A stretch of DNA of 64,000 nt from Oreohelix idahoensis (lineage: Eukaryota > Mollusca > Gastropoda > Stylommatophora > Oreohelicidae), in assembly GCA_024509875.1 (NCBI GenBank), contig JAMPIV010013723.1:1-64000 (forward strand). The letters run 5' to 3'. This document shows positions 1 through 11,674 of the stretch, in pieces; positions within the stretch are counted from its first letter, which is position 1, and each line of letters starts with the position of its first letter. Under the pieces are notes generated by a model. That model made no database searches, was not told where the DNA came from, and saw only the letters and a program-made list of their open reading frames with translations. The translations under genes and the position numbers were made by a program.

Positions 1-753
1 CTGCACAAGTTCTATCGAAGAAAACCTGCCTTCCATATTCAGTAAGGGTCCTTTTCTTTACCCCTATACTTTATAGCAGAGCAAATAGTATGTGAAGAAA
101 AACTCGATACGCTTTACGGGAGCGGATTTAAAAAAAATTCATACTTAATATAAGTCGTTAAACTATTGTTAAAGCGATTCGAAGCGGGAATAGCTCGACA
201 TTTTGTGTCATGATGTTGCGAATTAATTGCCAGAATAGGTTTTAAAAGACTTCTCGGTGTAATCGGAGTTTGATGAAAGATTTCGTGGGCCCCTCTTTCA
301 CATCTGATGACCCGAGAACTTAACCAAATTATGATCATTAAAATCTTTGAATACTTCACCGTAGACTTGCACCCCGCGCTCTTTTCATGACATTTTTAGT
401 GCAAGACTGGCTTATTTGAAAAATGTACTGGCAGGGTTGAAATAAAATGTGCAACAGGAAGACAGCGCTATAAGCTGGAAGATATTATCATGAGATGAAC
501 AGGAAAGAGTCATTCAGAGTCCACCATCAAGACAAGAGACAGAAGACGTTGGAGATATATTACCGAAGATCTTCAATGTGAAGATGGCACCTGATGATGA
601 TGACCATCGGATACATCTTTCACAAATAAATTATTGAAATAAAAGATGTACAGGAAAGAGTCTATCAGAGCCCAACATCAAGACAAGAGACAAAACACAT
701 ACGAGACCAATGCAGCCGACCTTCGTTGTGGAGATGGCAGCTGATGGTGATGC
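1..753. other. Intergenic, no gene recognised
   Basis: Short open frames here have no recognisable domains or coding character. The only structure seen is an imperfect tandem duplication, listed separately, just left of the X repeat. Confidence 0.5.
494..750. repeat. Imperfect two-copy tandem duplication (~150-bp period)
   Basis: The stretch beginning at 494 (ACAGGAAAGAGTC, then CATCAAGACAAGAGAC, then AAGATGGCACCTGATG) recurs from about 645 with substitutions. The two halves are clearly related but diverged, and no function is evident. Confidence 0.6.
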
Positions 754-1439
754 GTCCTAGAGTGACGGTATTGCCTCTCCCGCTTTACAGTAGTGGTCCA
801 ACAGTGGCCAAAACTCAAGAGTATCCAATATGGGCTTCAAAGGTATCAGCCTTCGCACAAGATTACTCTTGACAGAGATGTAGATAGAAGGGTACTGACA
901 CTTCTATCACGAGGGAGTATTCACAAGATATTCAGATAAGAGAAAACAATGCTGCTTTGGCTGAGCACTTTAATTCTAAAATCTGCCTACAACCGTTGTT
1001 AAGAATTAAGCAATGATTAATTTTAGCTCGTTAAGCCCCAACCTCTGATTTACTCAGTGGAATTCTCATTATACCGGTATAGCTGTGTTTAGAGGGTGTG
1101 TAGTAAATTGACTGAGACAAACATGCAGTACATTTTAAATGATTAAATCGAAATTAAATTTGTAAAATTACAAATAACAAAATTTAATAATCACTTAAGT
1201 TTTAACAGATTGAAAATAATTTGAATAGTTAGGGATCAAGAAAAAGTTATCATCACGGTCGTGATAAGATGTAAATTGTTACAAGAAGTTCAAGTGGCAG
1301 CATATATATTGAACTTAGCTGCCAATGACGGTTCTGCTCCTTCTGATGGGTTGGTTCTTTTTATACTGCTGACGCTCGTCGCTGGTCAAGGTTGTCGGGT
1401 GTAGCTCGTTTTCCAGAAATGTCAGGAAGAGTCTAAGAA
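754..1439. repeat. Dispersed repeat X, copy A
   Basis: By eye, 754-1439 aligns with 11422-14310 (after removing the transposon at 11675-13856). Shared landmarks are GTAGTGGTCC, CTTCGCACAAGATTACTCTTG, AATGCTGC..TGAGCAC, TAGCTCGTT..AAGCCCC and AATCACTTA.GTTTTAACAG. The alignment ends shortly after the Y insertion, near 4293. Outer ends are not fixed. X may be the LTR and leader of an older retroelement, because copy B abuts an integrase fossil, but this is inference. Confidence 0.6.
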
Positions 1440-1444
1440 AGTTG

Positions 1445-4280
1445 TGTCGTGGTTGAGTTAGAGTGTAGAGTATTTGTCGAGTTGGACAATAGTAGTGAAA
1501 TCGACAAGGGATAGTGGACTGACAGAGTTATAGATTACACATAGATAAAGTGTAATAGGAGATGGACTTGAGACAAACCTAGAGAATATTTATTAAAGTT
1601 ATCACTCTCTCCAAGCCTCAACTCACTTATACTGTCTAAGTACCTCCTGCTCTCACTCTGTTCTCTTAATCATACACAGAGAGTATAGCAAAGAGCTGAA
1701 AAATGTAAATTATGGATGGAAGGGTCGTGAACAGCGCATTAATAAATGTGTAAACTTTATTAAATGAAGAAGCATGTATGAAAATAATGCATTTCATCAC
1801 AACAACATAAAATTACATCAATAATCTCAATAATCATCAATAGTCATCAATAATCATCAATAATCACAAATATGCAAATACACACCCACAAACACACACA
1901 CCACCAGTCATAAAACTGTAGAACACAGAGAAATGAATAAACTGAGTGTCAGTCCGTCCGCTTTCGTGGGACCAAATGTAATAGTTCCAGAAAGTGTCTT
2001 TACGTAAATATATACTCCATGGGTGATGGAATTGACCTGTAAAACTTTCCTGTAGGTGCTATCATTGGTGACCCCTAATTGCGCGAGGTGGGCTGGAAGA
2101 TTCTATTTACCTCTGGATTACCAAATGAATAAACTGCGTGTCAGTCTGTCCGCTTTCGTGGGACCAAATGTGCCAGCTCCAGAAAGTGTCTTTACGTAAA
2201 TATATACTCCATGGGGGATGGAATTGACCTGTAAAACGTTCCTTGTTGGTGCTAACTTTGGTGACCTCTAATTGCGTGAGGGGGGCTGGAAGACGCTGTT
2301 TATCTCCTGCTGACCAAATAAACAAACTGAGCGACAGCCTGTCCGCTTTCGTGGGACCAAATGTGCCAGCTCCAGAAAGTGTCTTTACGTAAATATATAC
2401 TCCATGGGTGATGGAATTGACCTGTAAAACTTTCCTTGTTGGTGCTAACTTTGGTGACCTCTAATTGCGTGAGGGGGGCTGGAACTCTGTCTATCTTTGG
2501 CTGGCCGCTCCTAAGTGCGAGGTTTTACATAACCCAGGATTACACCAGACGAAGCTATTTGCACCGCGCGTGAGCTTAACTTGGCGTTGACAAAGGGTTT
2601 TGGTTCAGGTATTTGGGGTTGACAACTCGTGAATGCTAGGTGTTACTCAGAAACCCTCTAGAACGAAGAGAATGGGACGTTCTTCGCCTGACTGGAATCT
2701 TGCTCTAGCGATTCGGTATCCCTGAAACTGAGACCCAAAAGAGACACCCTTTACATTAAGCAACAACAAAATCACACTAATGTTATATAACATAGTTATG
2801 CTCCGCTCCTTCCACTCTATCAATTATCAGCATGTGCCCGCATAGGCTTAATATATTTTGTACACCCATGTACCTGTCAGTAAATGTTCTGACAGCACAA
2901 TCTACTCCTCTTGTTCCAACTAAACATACAGGAATCCCAATCCTGTAGTTACAGCTGAATGAATTCTATTCATCTTACAACATTAAGTGAATTCACATAA
3001 ACAGATTACAGCATTTGACATTACAAAAATAAGTCGTATGTCCCTTTTTTGGGGAAAAATTAACATTCCACAAATGAATACATAGAAAATGCAATGTTCT
3101 AGCTATAATAATACAGTTGTGACTGAATCATAGGATACAATGTTTTCTATGGCTGGTGACTGCTTGTCTGTGAAAGTTATAGACTAGTGCCTAGCTACAC
3201 AAATAAGCATATCATGATTCCACCCTGCCACTAGAAGTTTCTATCAAAAAGGAATAAGCGACTCTTCTCCTATAATTCAGTGTTTAAGTGCCTGTATCTC
3301 ACTTTTCAGTTTTAAGTTAATAATCCACACCTCTGACATTATCTTACAGAAATGACAGTTAATCAGCCTATTCTTAACCCATGATAAGCATCGGTGGACT
3401 GATTCTACGCCTAGTGAGTATCTGTTATTGTACGTCTATCATTTAACCCATTATAAACCTTCTGTTTAAGCACCACTTAACTAAGGCAGTAGATAGCGCT
3501 ACATTATCACTGAACTAAAATTACTAGGAGAAATCCTCAAAAAGAATTCAAGTCACATTCCTATCAGATATATAAAAAGCTAACATGAATATTTATATAT
3601 TAATAAGATATGTCAACTCACCCCGAGAAAATGCCAAGAAATAGGCAAAAACATTTAGTTCTGTGTTAATGTTTGCCTTATTTCCATAAGGGTCTATCTC
3701 GGGCAGGAAACGTTTACGAGTGTGTTTGACGTATTAAAATTCTCAAGTCTTATAGTTTACACACAACGCTACCCGGGACACCTGCATAGCCTGATTCTAC
3801 AGATGTATCGGCGTAATGCGTAATAAAGAGTAAGACAGAGGTTTCTCTGGAGACTGCATCAAAGACAACAGACCCCGTGCGAAAGTTCCCCAGATCGGCG
3901 ATGCATAATATTATGGTCAGGGGCCACAACAAATCTCTCAGAACGAACGTGAGTCGTTATCTCCCCTGAATTGAAGATCAAACTCTTTTACCGACCGCAG
4001 AAGATTGGTCCCTGCTAACGAGCCGTGTCGTCACAGAAACCGTCTCTCGCTCGTTTCTCTGGTCAAACGTACCACAGGTGCGTTTAGATAACTTTACGTT
4101 AACTGACCGTTGAAGAAATTTATACTGAAGGCCAGTCAGAACGTAAACAAACCTCGGGTGGGGTTTGCGAAGTTGAAGAATGAAAGAAAAGAAGAATACA
4201 AATGACGAGGAAACCAGGACATTAAAAAAGTAATAACATATGGAACGGAATGGTAAAATAAATTATCAGTCACTGTGACA
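1445..4280 (+). mobile_element. Solo LTR, family Y
   Basis: The 2,836-bp unit starts TGTCGTGGTTGAG and ends CACTGTGACA, giving TG..CA ends with short inverted termini. It is flanked by a perfect 5-bp duplication AGTTG (1440-1444 and 4281-4285). Removing it restores continuity of repeat X, where copy B has the corresponding sequence uninterrupted. A second copy lies at 15909-24276 with a different 5-bp duplication. There is no coding region inside, so a solo LTR (or an LTR-bounded non-autonomous unit) is the simplest reading. It contains a 191-bp tandem triplication. Confidence 0.8.
1931..2503 (+). repeat. 191-bp direct repeat, three copies, inside LTR-Y
   Basis: Units begin at about 1931, 2122 and 2313, exactly 191 bp apart. 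Each runs from AATAAACTG..GTCAG through CCGCTTTCGTGGGACCAAATG and TTTACGTAAATATATACTCC to TGACC..TAATTGCG. Y copy B has only one such unit (about 16380-16570), so the triplication is copy- or subfamily-specific. Confidence 0.8.
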
Positions 4281-4559
4281 AGTTGGTCCATCGTCTTAAA
4301 GCGTAGTCCACTTGTCCCTTCTTGTTCCAGAGATAGTACTTTCTGCTGGTACCACTAATAACTATGATAAAGAATAGAAACGAAACGCTCTCCTGAGTAT
4401 TGCGTTTTCCGACACATAGTTATGTGCCCCCCTCTTCTATTCCCCCATCCTATTTAACTCAGAATTTACCCTCGATGAGAATTGAATTTAATCACTCGGG
4501 ATAAAACTTTCTTTACATTTAAATTGAATAGCTTTTATAGTTACTTTACATTTCAATGA

Positions 4560-4740
4560 AAAGGATAATAGTACAGATAGAATATGTTTACATTTACATT
4601 TCCACTGATTGAAAAGTGTTCACAATTTAAATTGAATATGTTTTCATTTATGTTTACACTGATTTGAAAAGTTTGAAACGTTCATTAATTTTAAAATGAA
4701 TATGTTTACATAGACATTTACACTGGTTTGAAACTGTAAG
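4560..4740. repeat. Degenerate ~60-bp tandem repeats
   Basis: The phrase GAATATGTTTACATTTACATT..CACTG.TTGAAAAG recurs about three times with drift in length and sequence, which indicates an old AT-rich tandem array. Confidence 0.5.
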
Positions 4741-6905
4741 TATTATAATTAGAATGTACATCATTTCTTTCATCTTTCCATCCCTGCTCCATATGGAACC
4801 TGGGACTACTTTATGCTTTAAGTTCTCTTTACGAACTTAGCAATAAAGCAATCACGAGCCCGTGCAGAAGTGGCTCATGAAATAATCATTCTATACGCTA
4901 AGGTTGCCAGCCTGAAATAACTTGGACATTTCTCAAATAAGTTAGAGATTTCCTGGGCTGTTTTTGTAAGTCCGTCAAGATTCTCCAATAAAAGGTGTCC
5001 GGTCATAAAAAAATGGAATTCTGAATTCTAACTTCTGGCAAGTCTGGTATCTTGGCAAGCGATCTTCACAGTGTCTTAACACTGAAATGCGTCAGGTTAT
5101 ATTCACTGTCCTGCCCCCGCAGCTGTTTGTAACGAAGCTAAGAAAGCGCCAATCGTTTCTGGACAAATTTTGAACGTAATGTAAAGGTCACATTTTCCAT
5201 ATATGGCAATCGTGACATTCAAATATTCTCGTCAATGATTACATATAACTTCTTACAACCCTGAAATATTACAACATTTCCGCTCAGGTGTGTCTGTCAT
5301 CCCACCAGGCCGATATTTGCACCTTGTGCAAACACAAACTCTTGTTTGACCATCTGTGCTGTGTCTTATTACGACAATAATTAGTCGGTCACACGAGCCA
5401 CATCAGCGCTAAGTAAACTCGCTTGGCCATTTACGTGCGAAAACAGTCGCACCATTGTGGCACAATAGGATTTCTGTCGGTCAATCTTGCATCACCGTCT
5501 ACTCTATCTATCCGCAGGGATAGACAGGTAAACACACAGAAATGACGACTGTCGCTGAGAGGAGTGTAAGAATATTTAAAAATGAGAAAATATCTGCTAC
5601 ACAGCAGAAAGAGATGGTGCTACTATTGAAAAGCACTCAATTAAATCAGTACAACAAATGAACTGAGTACTGCCGTAGTGAAAGAGAGATCGAGAGGGGT
5701 CACCCCATTCGGTCACACCTAGTAAGATACCATTTTCATTCTTCTTACAGTTTTTCATAGTCTTACTACAACTCTCCACGTTTTCCTATTATCTGTCAAC
5801 ATCAACGAAAAAAGAATCAACACTTCTATACTGCTACATCAAACCCCGTCACATGTTACATTTTCGCACAAAAGACACACAAGAAAAACGTTAAACTTGG
5901 CACAAATGATGCACCATAAAAAAGCGAAATCAAATAATAATAAACAATATGAAAGAAACACCGAATGAGAACGAACGCTATTTTTTTTTAACCCCCAAAA
6001 GGATACCTCCTGGAGCTAATAGTCAAAGAGATCAAAAGAGCAATCCCGTATTGAATTTTTTTTTTTTTTTTTTGTGACTACGGCGTTTTTGACTCTTGAA
6101 GTTCCCGTCGATATCCATACTGATTCATAATGGCATTTTTTTCAAGAGAAAGGCATTCTTAGATGAGGGTTATGATTATTACTGCCTGAAATGACACAGG
6201 TAATAAGAGTTAATCTTTTTCGGCGAAGATAGGGAGGGGACACCACTGGCAATGTTTGGTTTGGTAGAGTTTCTGTGTTTAGTATTATTCTCTTTGCTCT
6301 AAAATCTTCTGATGTCCTTAGTGTTTTCCGAACATTACATTTAGTATTTTCAAATACAATCGCCCCAAAAATATGTCTTGCGGCTTATACGATAAATGCT
6401 CCCTGGCTGTGACATTTGAATGGCATGATTGTCATGGGCCCAGGTAGTCAGAAAGGGAGTTATTTGCGGAATTAGTTGTGTCTTTATGTGAGGTACCATG
6501 CGGAAAGAAGCCGGATTTGCACATACGATAATTATACATTAAACTATCATCACAATCTTCCTCGCTGTCATGATCGTCATCGCCGAAGTCATCGTCAGCA
6601 TTGTTATTATGGTCAGAATCATCTTCGTGTTGAGCGACACGTTAATCAAGTGTATAATCACCATCCTCTTGAAAGATACCACCATAATCAACTTTGTGAC
6701 CGACATCTTCATTATCAATACAGTTGTGATGATTACCATCATCGTCAGTATCTTCATTCTGCTAATTAAGGATAAAGTAAAACAAAGGTGGCTTTGTGCA
6801 GGACGTACGGGTTCTTTGAGAGTCCAGAACCAGATCATAGTACATTCAGACAATCAATCAATATCCTTTAGCTCCCCAAGGAGAATATGCCTTGAACAAA
6901 CACAT

Positions 6906-6965
6906 GCCAAGTCGTCCTGTCACGTGCCAAGTCGTCCTGTCACGTGCCAAGTCTTCCTGTTACGT
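6906..6965. repeat. 20-bp tandem repeat, three copies
   Basis: GCCAAGTCGTCCTGTCACGT occurs at 6906-6925 and 6926-6945, followed by a third copy with two substitutions at 6946-6965. Confidence 0.9.
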
Positions 6966-8487
6966 GCTATCCCGTCTTCTTCATCATTGTCAGTTCTGTC
7001 TCCAGTTCTCTTCTCCGTGTGTTTTTTGGTCTACCGCTGCCTCTCTTTCCCTGGGCATTCCAGAACAAGGGCTGCCTTGTAATACTACCAACAAGTTTTT
7101 CTTAATGTGTATCCTATCCATCACCAGCGTCTTTTTATCATCATAGTATATTAGCCATGCATATTTAGAGATTCCCCACTTGACGGTGGGAAGTGCACAG
7201 TATGCCACACACTTTCCCCCTTCCAGCTTCAATCAAGATATAAGAATCTGTTAAATCTATCCTAGTTAGGATAGAATATCCTGGGGGAAAAAAAAAAGAA
7301 GAAACTTATGACTCCAACTAAACAAGTTCTGAAAGGCAGAAAAGCCACAGCAAAAGCCTAGATCTGCACTGTAGATAATGACAGTGATTCTTGAACTTGG
7401 CATTCGCTGCAAAAGAGAGAGAAGTTCAGCAGCCATAGTTAAACAACAATACCAGAAATGAAAATATAATTGATAAAAAAAAAGAGGAGACACCTTACAG
7501 TCTTGACGAGCGACCTAGATGCAAAGACAATAGCAAATAATTCTTGTCTAACATATAGCGGTTACAACAGGTAATGGACAATCATGCGTTGTGGCAATGA
7601 ACGAAAATAGAGAAATATTCCCAAACGCTAGTGCTTCATATCAACTTGCTATTGAAGGACGCATGTCTCCACATAAAAAAAAAATACATGAAACAACGTG
7701 GAACTGTTAGAAAGAACCACACAAGTGCGAGTGGAAATACCGATGGAAAAAATGCACTAAGAAGTGGGTACCGAGGAGACCTGTTGATAGTATTACAAGG
7801 TAGGGCTTGATCTGGATTACCCAGGTGTGACGGATAAAATGAAATTCGGCTGTCCCTGAACTGACGGAGTAGCCTTGAATAGCATAGAGGCCCCCTGAAT
7901 TTGTGTGTAGTTAAATCGACAACGTGGAATTCTACCACGCGTGCTAATTAGTATGTATTATCCAACGTGGATTTTCCCCCACGCGGGCTAATTAATATGT
8001 AAACAGTTATCATGCGAGGATCCAGGAGTTTCGTTTTGTCTTAGGTTTAGTTAGCCACACCTACTGCCTATCTCTAGAGCGATTAAAATCAAGCATTTCC
8101 CTACCTTTTTCTGTCATCCCGTCTAGAAGGGCGTTGCCAGAGGAAAACGGCAAAGCGGCTACCATCAAAGACGTGTAGTTCCAGAAGAACGAAGCAGAGT
8201 TTTTCTCACCTACGGTTCACATGTTTAATCGAACCGGTCAAGAGGGCTAGAATCGCTGGCGGCCGAACAGAAACGGGGAAATCGAAAATTTTTGACCAGC
8301 GGCACGAAACGTAGATTGTTCCATGATTTCAAATAAGGCGAGAAACTTCGCATGTCTCTATTACCTTCCATCTATTAACTATATATTGATATCGCTGAAA
8401 AATGCAGTTACCATTCGTGCCCAGATAGTTGAAGAAGTAACTAGCTTATACTAGAATCTTACAAGATTTCTTTGGAGTTCTTATATA

Positions 8488-9316
8488 CTAGCCGCCATTA
8501 AAAACGCATCGAAATCGTTACATGTTTTCACTGTTGAAATGTTTATGCAAGTGAGCGATTTTCAAACCCCAAAAGTGTGCAAGTGATGAAGTTCATGTAT
8601 TCCCACTTTACTGTCGATGTGATGTTTACTTCAAATTTTGCGTGCTTCTGCAAAACAAGGTTTTTGATAAATTCAGGCTTTATTAAAAGTCGAATCACAT
8701 TGAAATTTGGCACTCGCATTAGTCAAGTTTCAGAGAGTAAAAGACATTATCTGTTGTCATCGAAAGAAAGTCTGTTAATGTTTTTGTCATGCCTCGACTG
8801 TCGTCACAAGAGCGATGGCAAGCTGTTGGTATGCTCAGCAGTGGAATGGTGACCAGAGAAGTTGCCAGACATTTCACTTGTGACCAGTCCACTATAGTGA
8901 GGCTGAACCAGCGATTTCGGGCGACAGGTACCACCGAAGACCGTCCCAGGCTTGGTCAACCTCGTGTATCAACACTAGCTCAAGATCGCCAAATTCTATT
9001 GTTACATCTGCGCAATCGCTTCCAAACAGCAACGACGGAGACGCCGATGCCAAGCCTGTATTGATGCTGTAGGGGGTCATACACGGTATTAATGATGGCT
9101 GTGACTGAATGACAGTGAGTGCGACTTTTGTTTTTACACCTAGGGTTGACAACTGCTTAGGAGCCGGTTCTGAATTATCTCATGTTTAATAATACAGCAA
9201 ATTTGGGTTAGTAAACGGATCAGAAATGTAAAATCAGTGGTTTCGTGTATTTTAAATTTAGCACAACGAGTTGCGGTTCGTAAACTAATTCGATGCGTTT
9301 TTAATGGCGGCTAGTG
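8488..9316 (+). mobile_element. Tc1-like transposon, internal-deletion derivative
   Basis: The termini are inverted repeats: CTAGCCGCCATTAAAAACGC at the left, and at the right GCGTTTTTAATGGCGGCTAG followed by TG. TA lies outside each end, as expected for Tc1/mariner. The left end seems to have lost its first two bases (CA). At ~830 bp it is half the usual length. Only the first third and the last ~17 codons of the transposase remain, so it cannot transpose by itself. Confidence 0.85.
8789..9093 (+). pseudogene. Tc1-like transposase: HTH N-terminus joined to extreme C-terminus
   Basis: From the ATG at 8789 the frame encodes a helix-turn-helix DNA-binding region of the paired-like Tc1 type (residues ~1-75: RW.AVGML.SGM..REVARHF.C.QSTI.RL..R, then a GRPR-like segment GQPR). 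The reading then jumps, at about 9035, to an R-R-R-C-Q-A-C-I-D-A-V-G-G-H-T-R-Y tail in another frame, ending at a stop near 9091-9093. That tail is the usual Tc1-type C-terminus. The whole DDE catalytic core is missing. The product, if made, could bind terminal repeats but not cut; that role is inference. Confidence 0.8.
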
Positions 9317-9318
9317 TA

Positions 9319-11421
9319 TATTGGAGTGAATTCATTCGGGTGCTACGGTAAAATATTAGTCTTGAGTGATTTAGTCGTTTTGTTTCTTCATTTATTTCAC
9401 TTGATTTTTGTGTTAATTTAAACCCATTAAATAAACCCATCCCAAAGTTTTCCAGATGTAAATTAAATAATATAACTCCGTTATTTCCCGAGATAATAGA
9501 TGTGCAACATAATCTTAAACGCTAGGCGAGCGAAATTGTTTATTAACGTTATATTTCTATTTCATCTTGTATAAATTTTGAGTAATTAACTGTTCATAGC
9601 TAGTGGTAATTAAATCGATACATTGGCTAGTCACTCGTGTAATTTCTTTAATATAAATAATTAAATACCAGAGTGATTTTACAGATCTTACCTAAAAACG
9701 CGGGTGTTAGATTTTATTATAGTATATTACCTGTTATCCATCTTCTCTTTTATACAGGTGGTCATACCTTTTCTTCGATCCAACGGTTTTAATATATAGA
9801 GAGTCATGTTCAGATGGCTTATGGCATCCCAAAGTATATGTTCCAAACATAATAACATTGACTATACCAAAATCTGATTGATCTCCATCAAACCCTTATA
9901 AGTCCTTCGCAAAACCAGTAGAGCGGTTAAATAACCAAACCCACGTCAATGCAAAACTTGTGTAAAGTTTAACTTGAACGGGACAATGCCAGATATACTA
10001 TATTAAATCATATAAAGTTCCCTGGCCTGATGAGGCAGAACTTACCGCACGGATTTTTAAAAAATTAAACCCAGATGACAGTAAACATTATTCCTACCAC
10101 CAGAGAACGTTTTCGGCTATTTCTTTCCAAGAACAACCTGGGAGTACCATTCTGCTGTTTGAGATATTTCCCAGTCATTACGACAGAATCCTAGAAAACA
10201 AACTTATTCCCAATTAAATACCTGCAAATCCGACGAAGAAGACCCGCCAGGAAAATTATAAATCAACGCACCCATCCAGCGAAACCTCCGAGAGAAAATA
10301 GCAGTGCCTATACGGAGATTTCTGAGGCTGAACGGGACAAAATTAGCAAGACATATAATAGTCTTTAATCCATTTTTTGTGTTTGATAAATTCCTTGGAC
10401 GTATGCTGTGTCGGCAGAGGGTAAGTTTGCCTGTTGTGAACGCTCACTGTATGAATGTAGAGCGTGGAAACTGAACGAAAGAATTTATTTCTACAGTTAA
10501 TACTAATATAACACCTTCTCTGTTATCTATCTCTCACTAAGTCTGAAGGCCCAAAGGGATAGTTAAATTACAGACATACCATGTACCCATCCTGACTCCC
10601 CCACTCCCCATTGTTAATCACTAGTTTTGATCTTTTGAGTAAATAAACCCCGGGTTTGATCATTCCTAGGTTTTCCATATTCCAGAGGGAGGGTCGATGA
10701 GAGTATATTTTTGTCTTTTTCTCTTATGTAACTTATTCATTGATGTAATGTTAACGATGTATTTTTATGTTGTGATCTATATTTTTTTCCAAAAGGTATA
10801 ATAAACTAAATAAACCTTAAGCTATTAGTTTTGGTCAAAACCTCCCCCGCCCCATTATATATGTGCCCATAATTACCAGTTCGTTTCTACGTATGTACGT
10901 GTTGATGTCACAAAATAGTTTGTGTGTGCGTACGAGAGGATAGTGTATGTGAACCAGCATCAAAAGTGGAAAAAAATACGTCTCCATTTAAGTGTGTCGT
11001 ACTAGATAGGTTGGATTGAGCAATTACTCAATCCAAGAATGTAATTTTTCCTACACTCTGTAATCCTCGTAAACAGGACTATTTCTCACACCTTTCTCTC
11101 ACCTAGATTTCACCATCTCACCTCTGCTCGATTGGGACCATAACAATAAGGCCTATCTATAAAACTTACGACACCAGGGTAAGAGAGAAAGAGGAGACCA
11201 AAAAAAAGCTCGTGGAGAAGGTACTTGGAGGGACACGAAAAGGATAAATAGGATATGCAAAAACAAAACCTTGAATGGATGGTACAGGACATGAAGAATT
11301 GACGTGAATTTGTTAAAGGCCTGTCAGGGGCAGATTGAACGGCTGTGACCAAGAACCAACAGCGGTAAGGGCCCTTGCCTCCATCTAGCTTAATCTACTA
11401 GATGGGTAATTTGATGGCGAT
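9319..11421. other. Intergenic, no gene recognised
   Basis: No gene is visible. A stretch at about 10010-10390 conceptually reads like a badly decayed LINE reverse transcriptase (for example ..RILENKLIPN), but stops and drift are too many to claim it. Confidence 0.45.
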
Positions 11422-11674
11422 TGTCACGGGTTACCTCCCCTTAGCTCTTCTGTAGTGGTCCTATAGTGGCCGAAACTCAAGAGTAACTGATGTGGGTCTT
11501 CAAAGGTGTCTACCTTCGCACAAGATTACTCTTGGCAGAGTTGTAGATAGAACGATAATGATGCTTCTACATCCAGGGAGAGTCCCCAAGATATTCAGAA
11601 AGAGAACAATGCTGCATTAGCTGAGCACGTTAACTCTAGGATCCGCCGACAACTTTTGTGAAGGATAGGATTAT

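Larger units (their letters stand above)
4286..8485. other. Intergenic, no gene recognised
   Basis: About 4.2 kb without a convincing coding region. It holds degenerate AT-rich tandem repeats (4560-4740), a T tract near 6057-6073, a CATC/ATCA-rich stretch (6540-6760) that opens long low-complexity frames on both strands, and a 20-bp triplicate at 6906-6965. Those open frames follow the simple sequence and are not treated as genes. Confidence 0.5.

Noticed and set aside
6570..7082. 170-codon open frame (and antisense partner)
   Set aside because: It is driven by CATC/ATCA-rich low-complexity DNA, with no domain or conserved composition.
10010..10390. Possible ancient LINE reverse transcriptase remnant
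   Set aside because: A few phrases look RT-like, but stops, frame changes and weak motifs do not allow a call.
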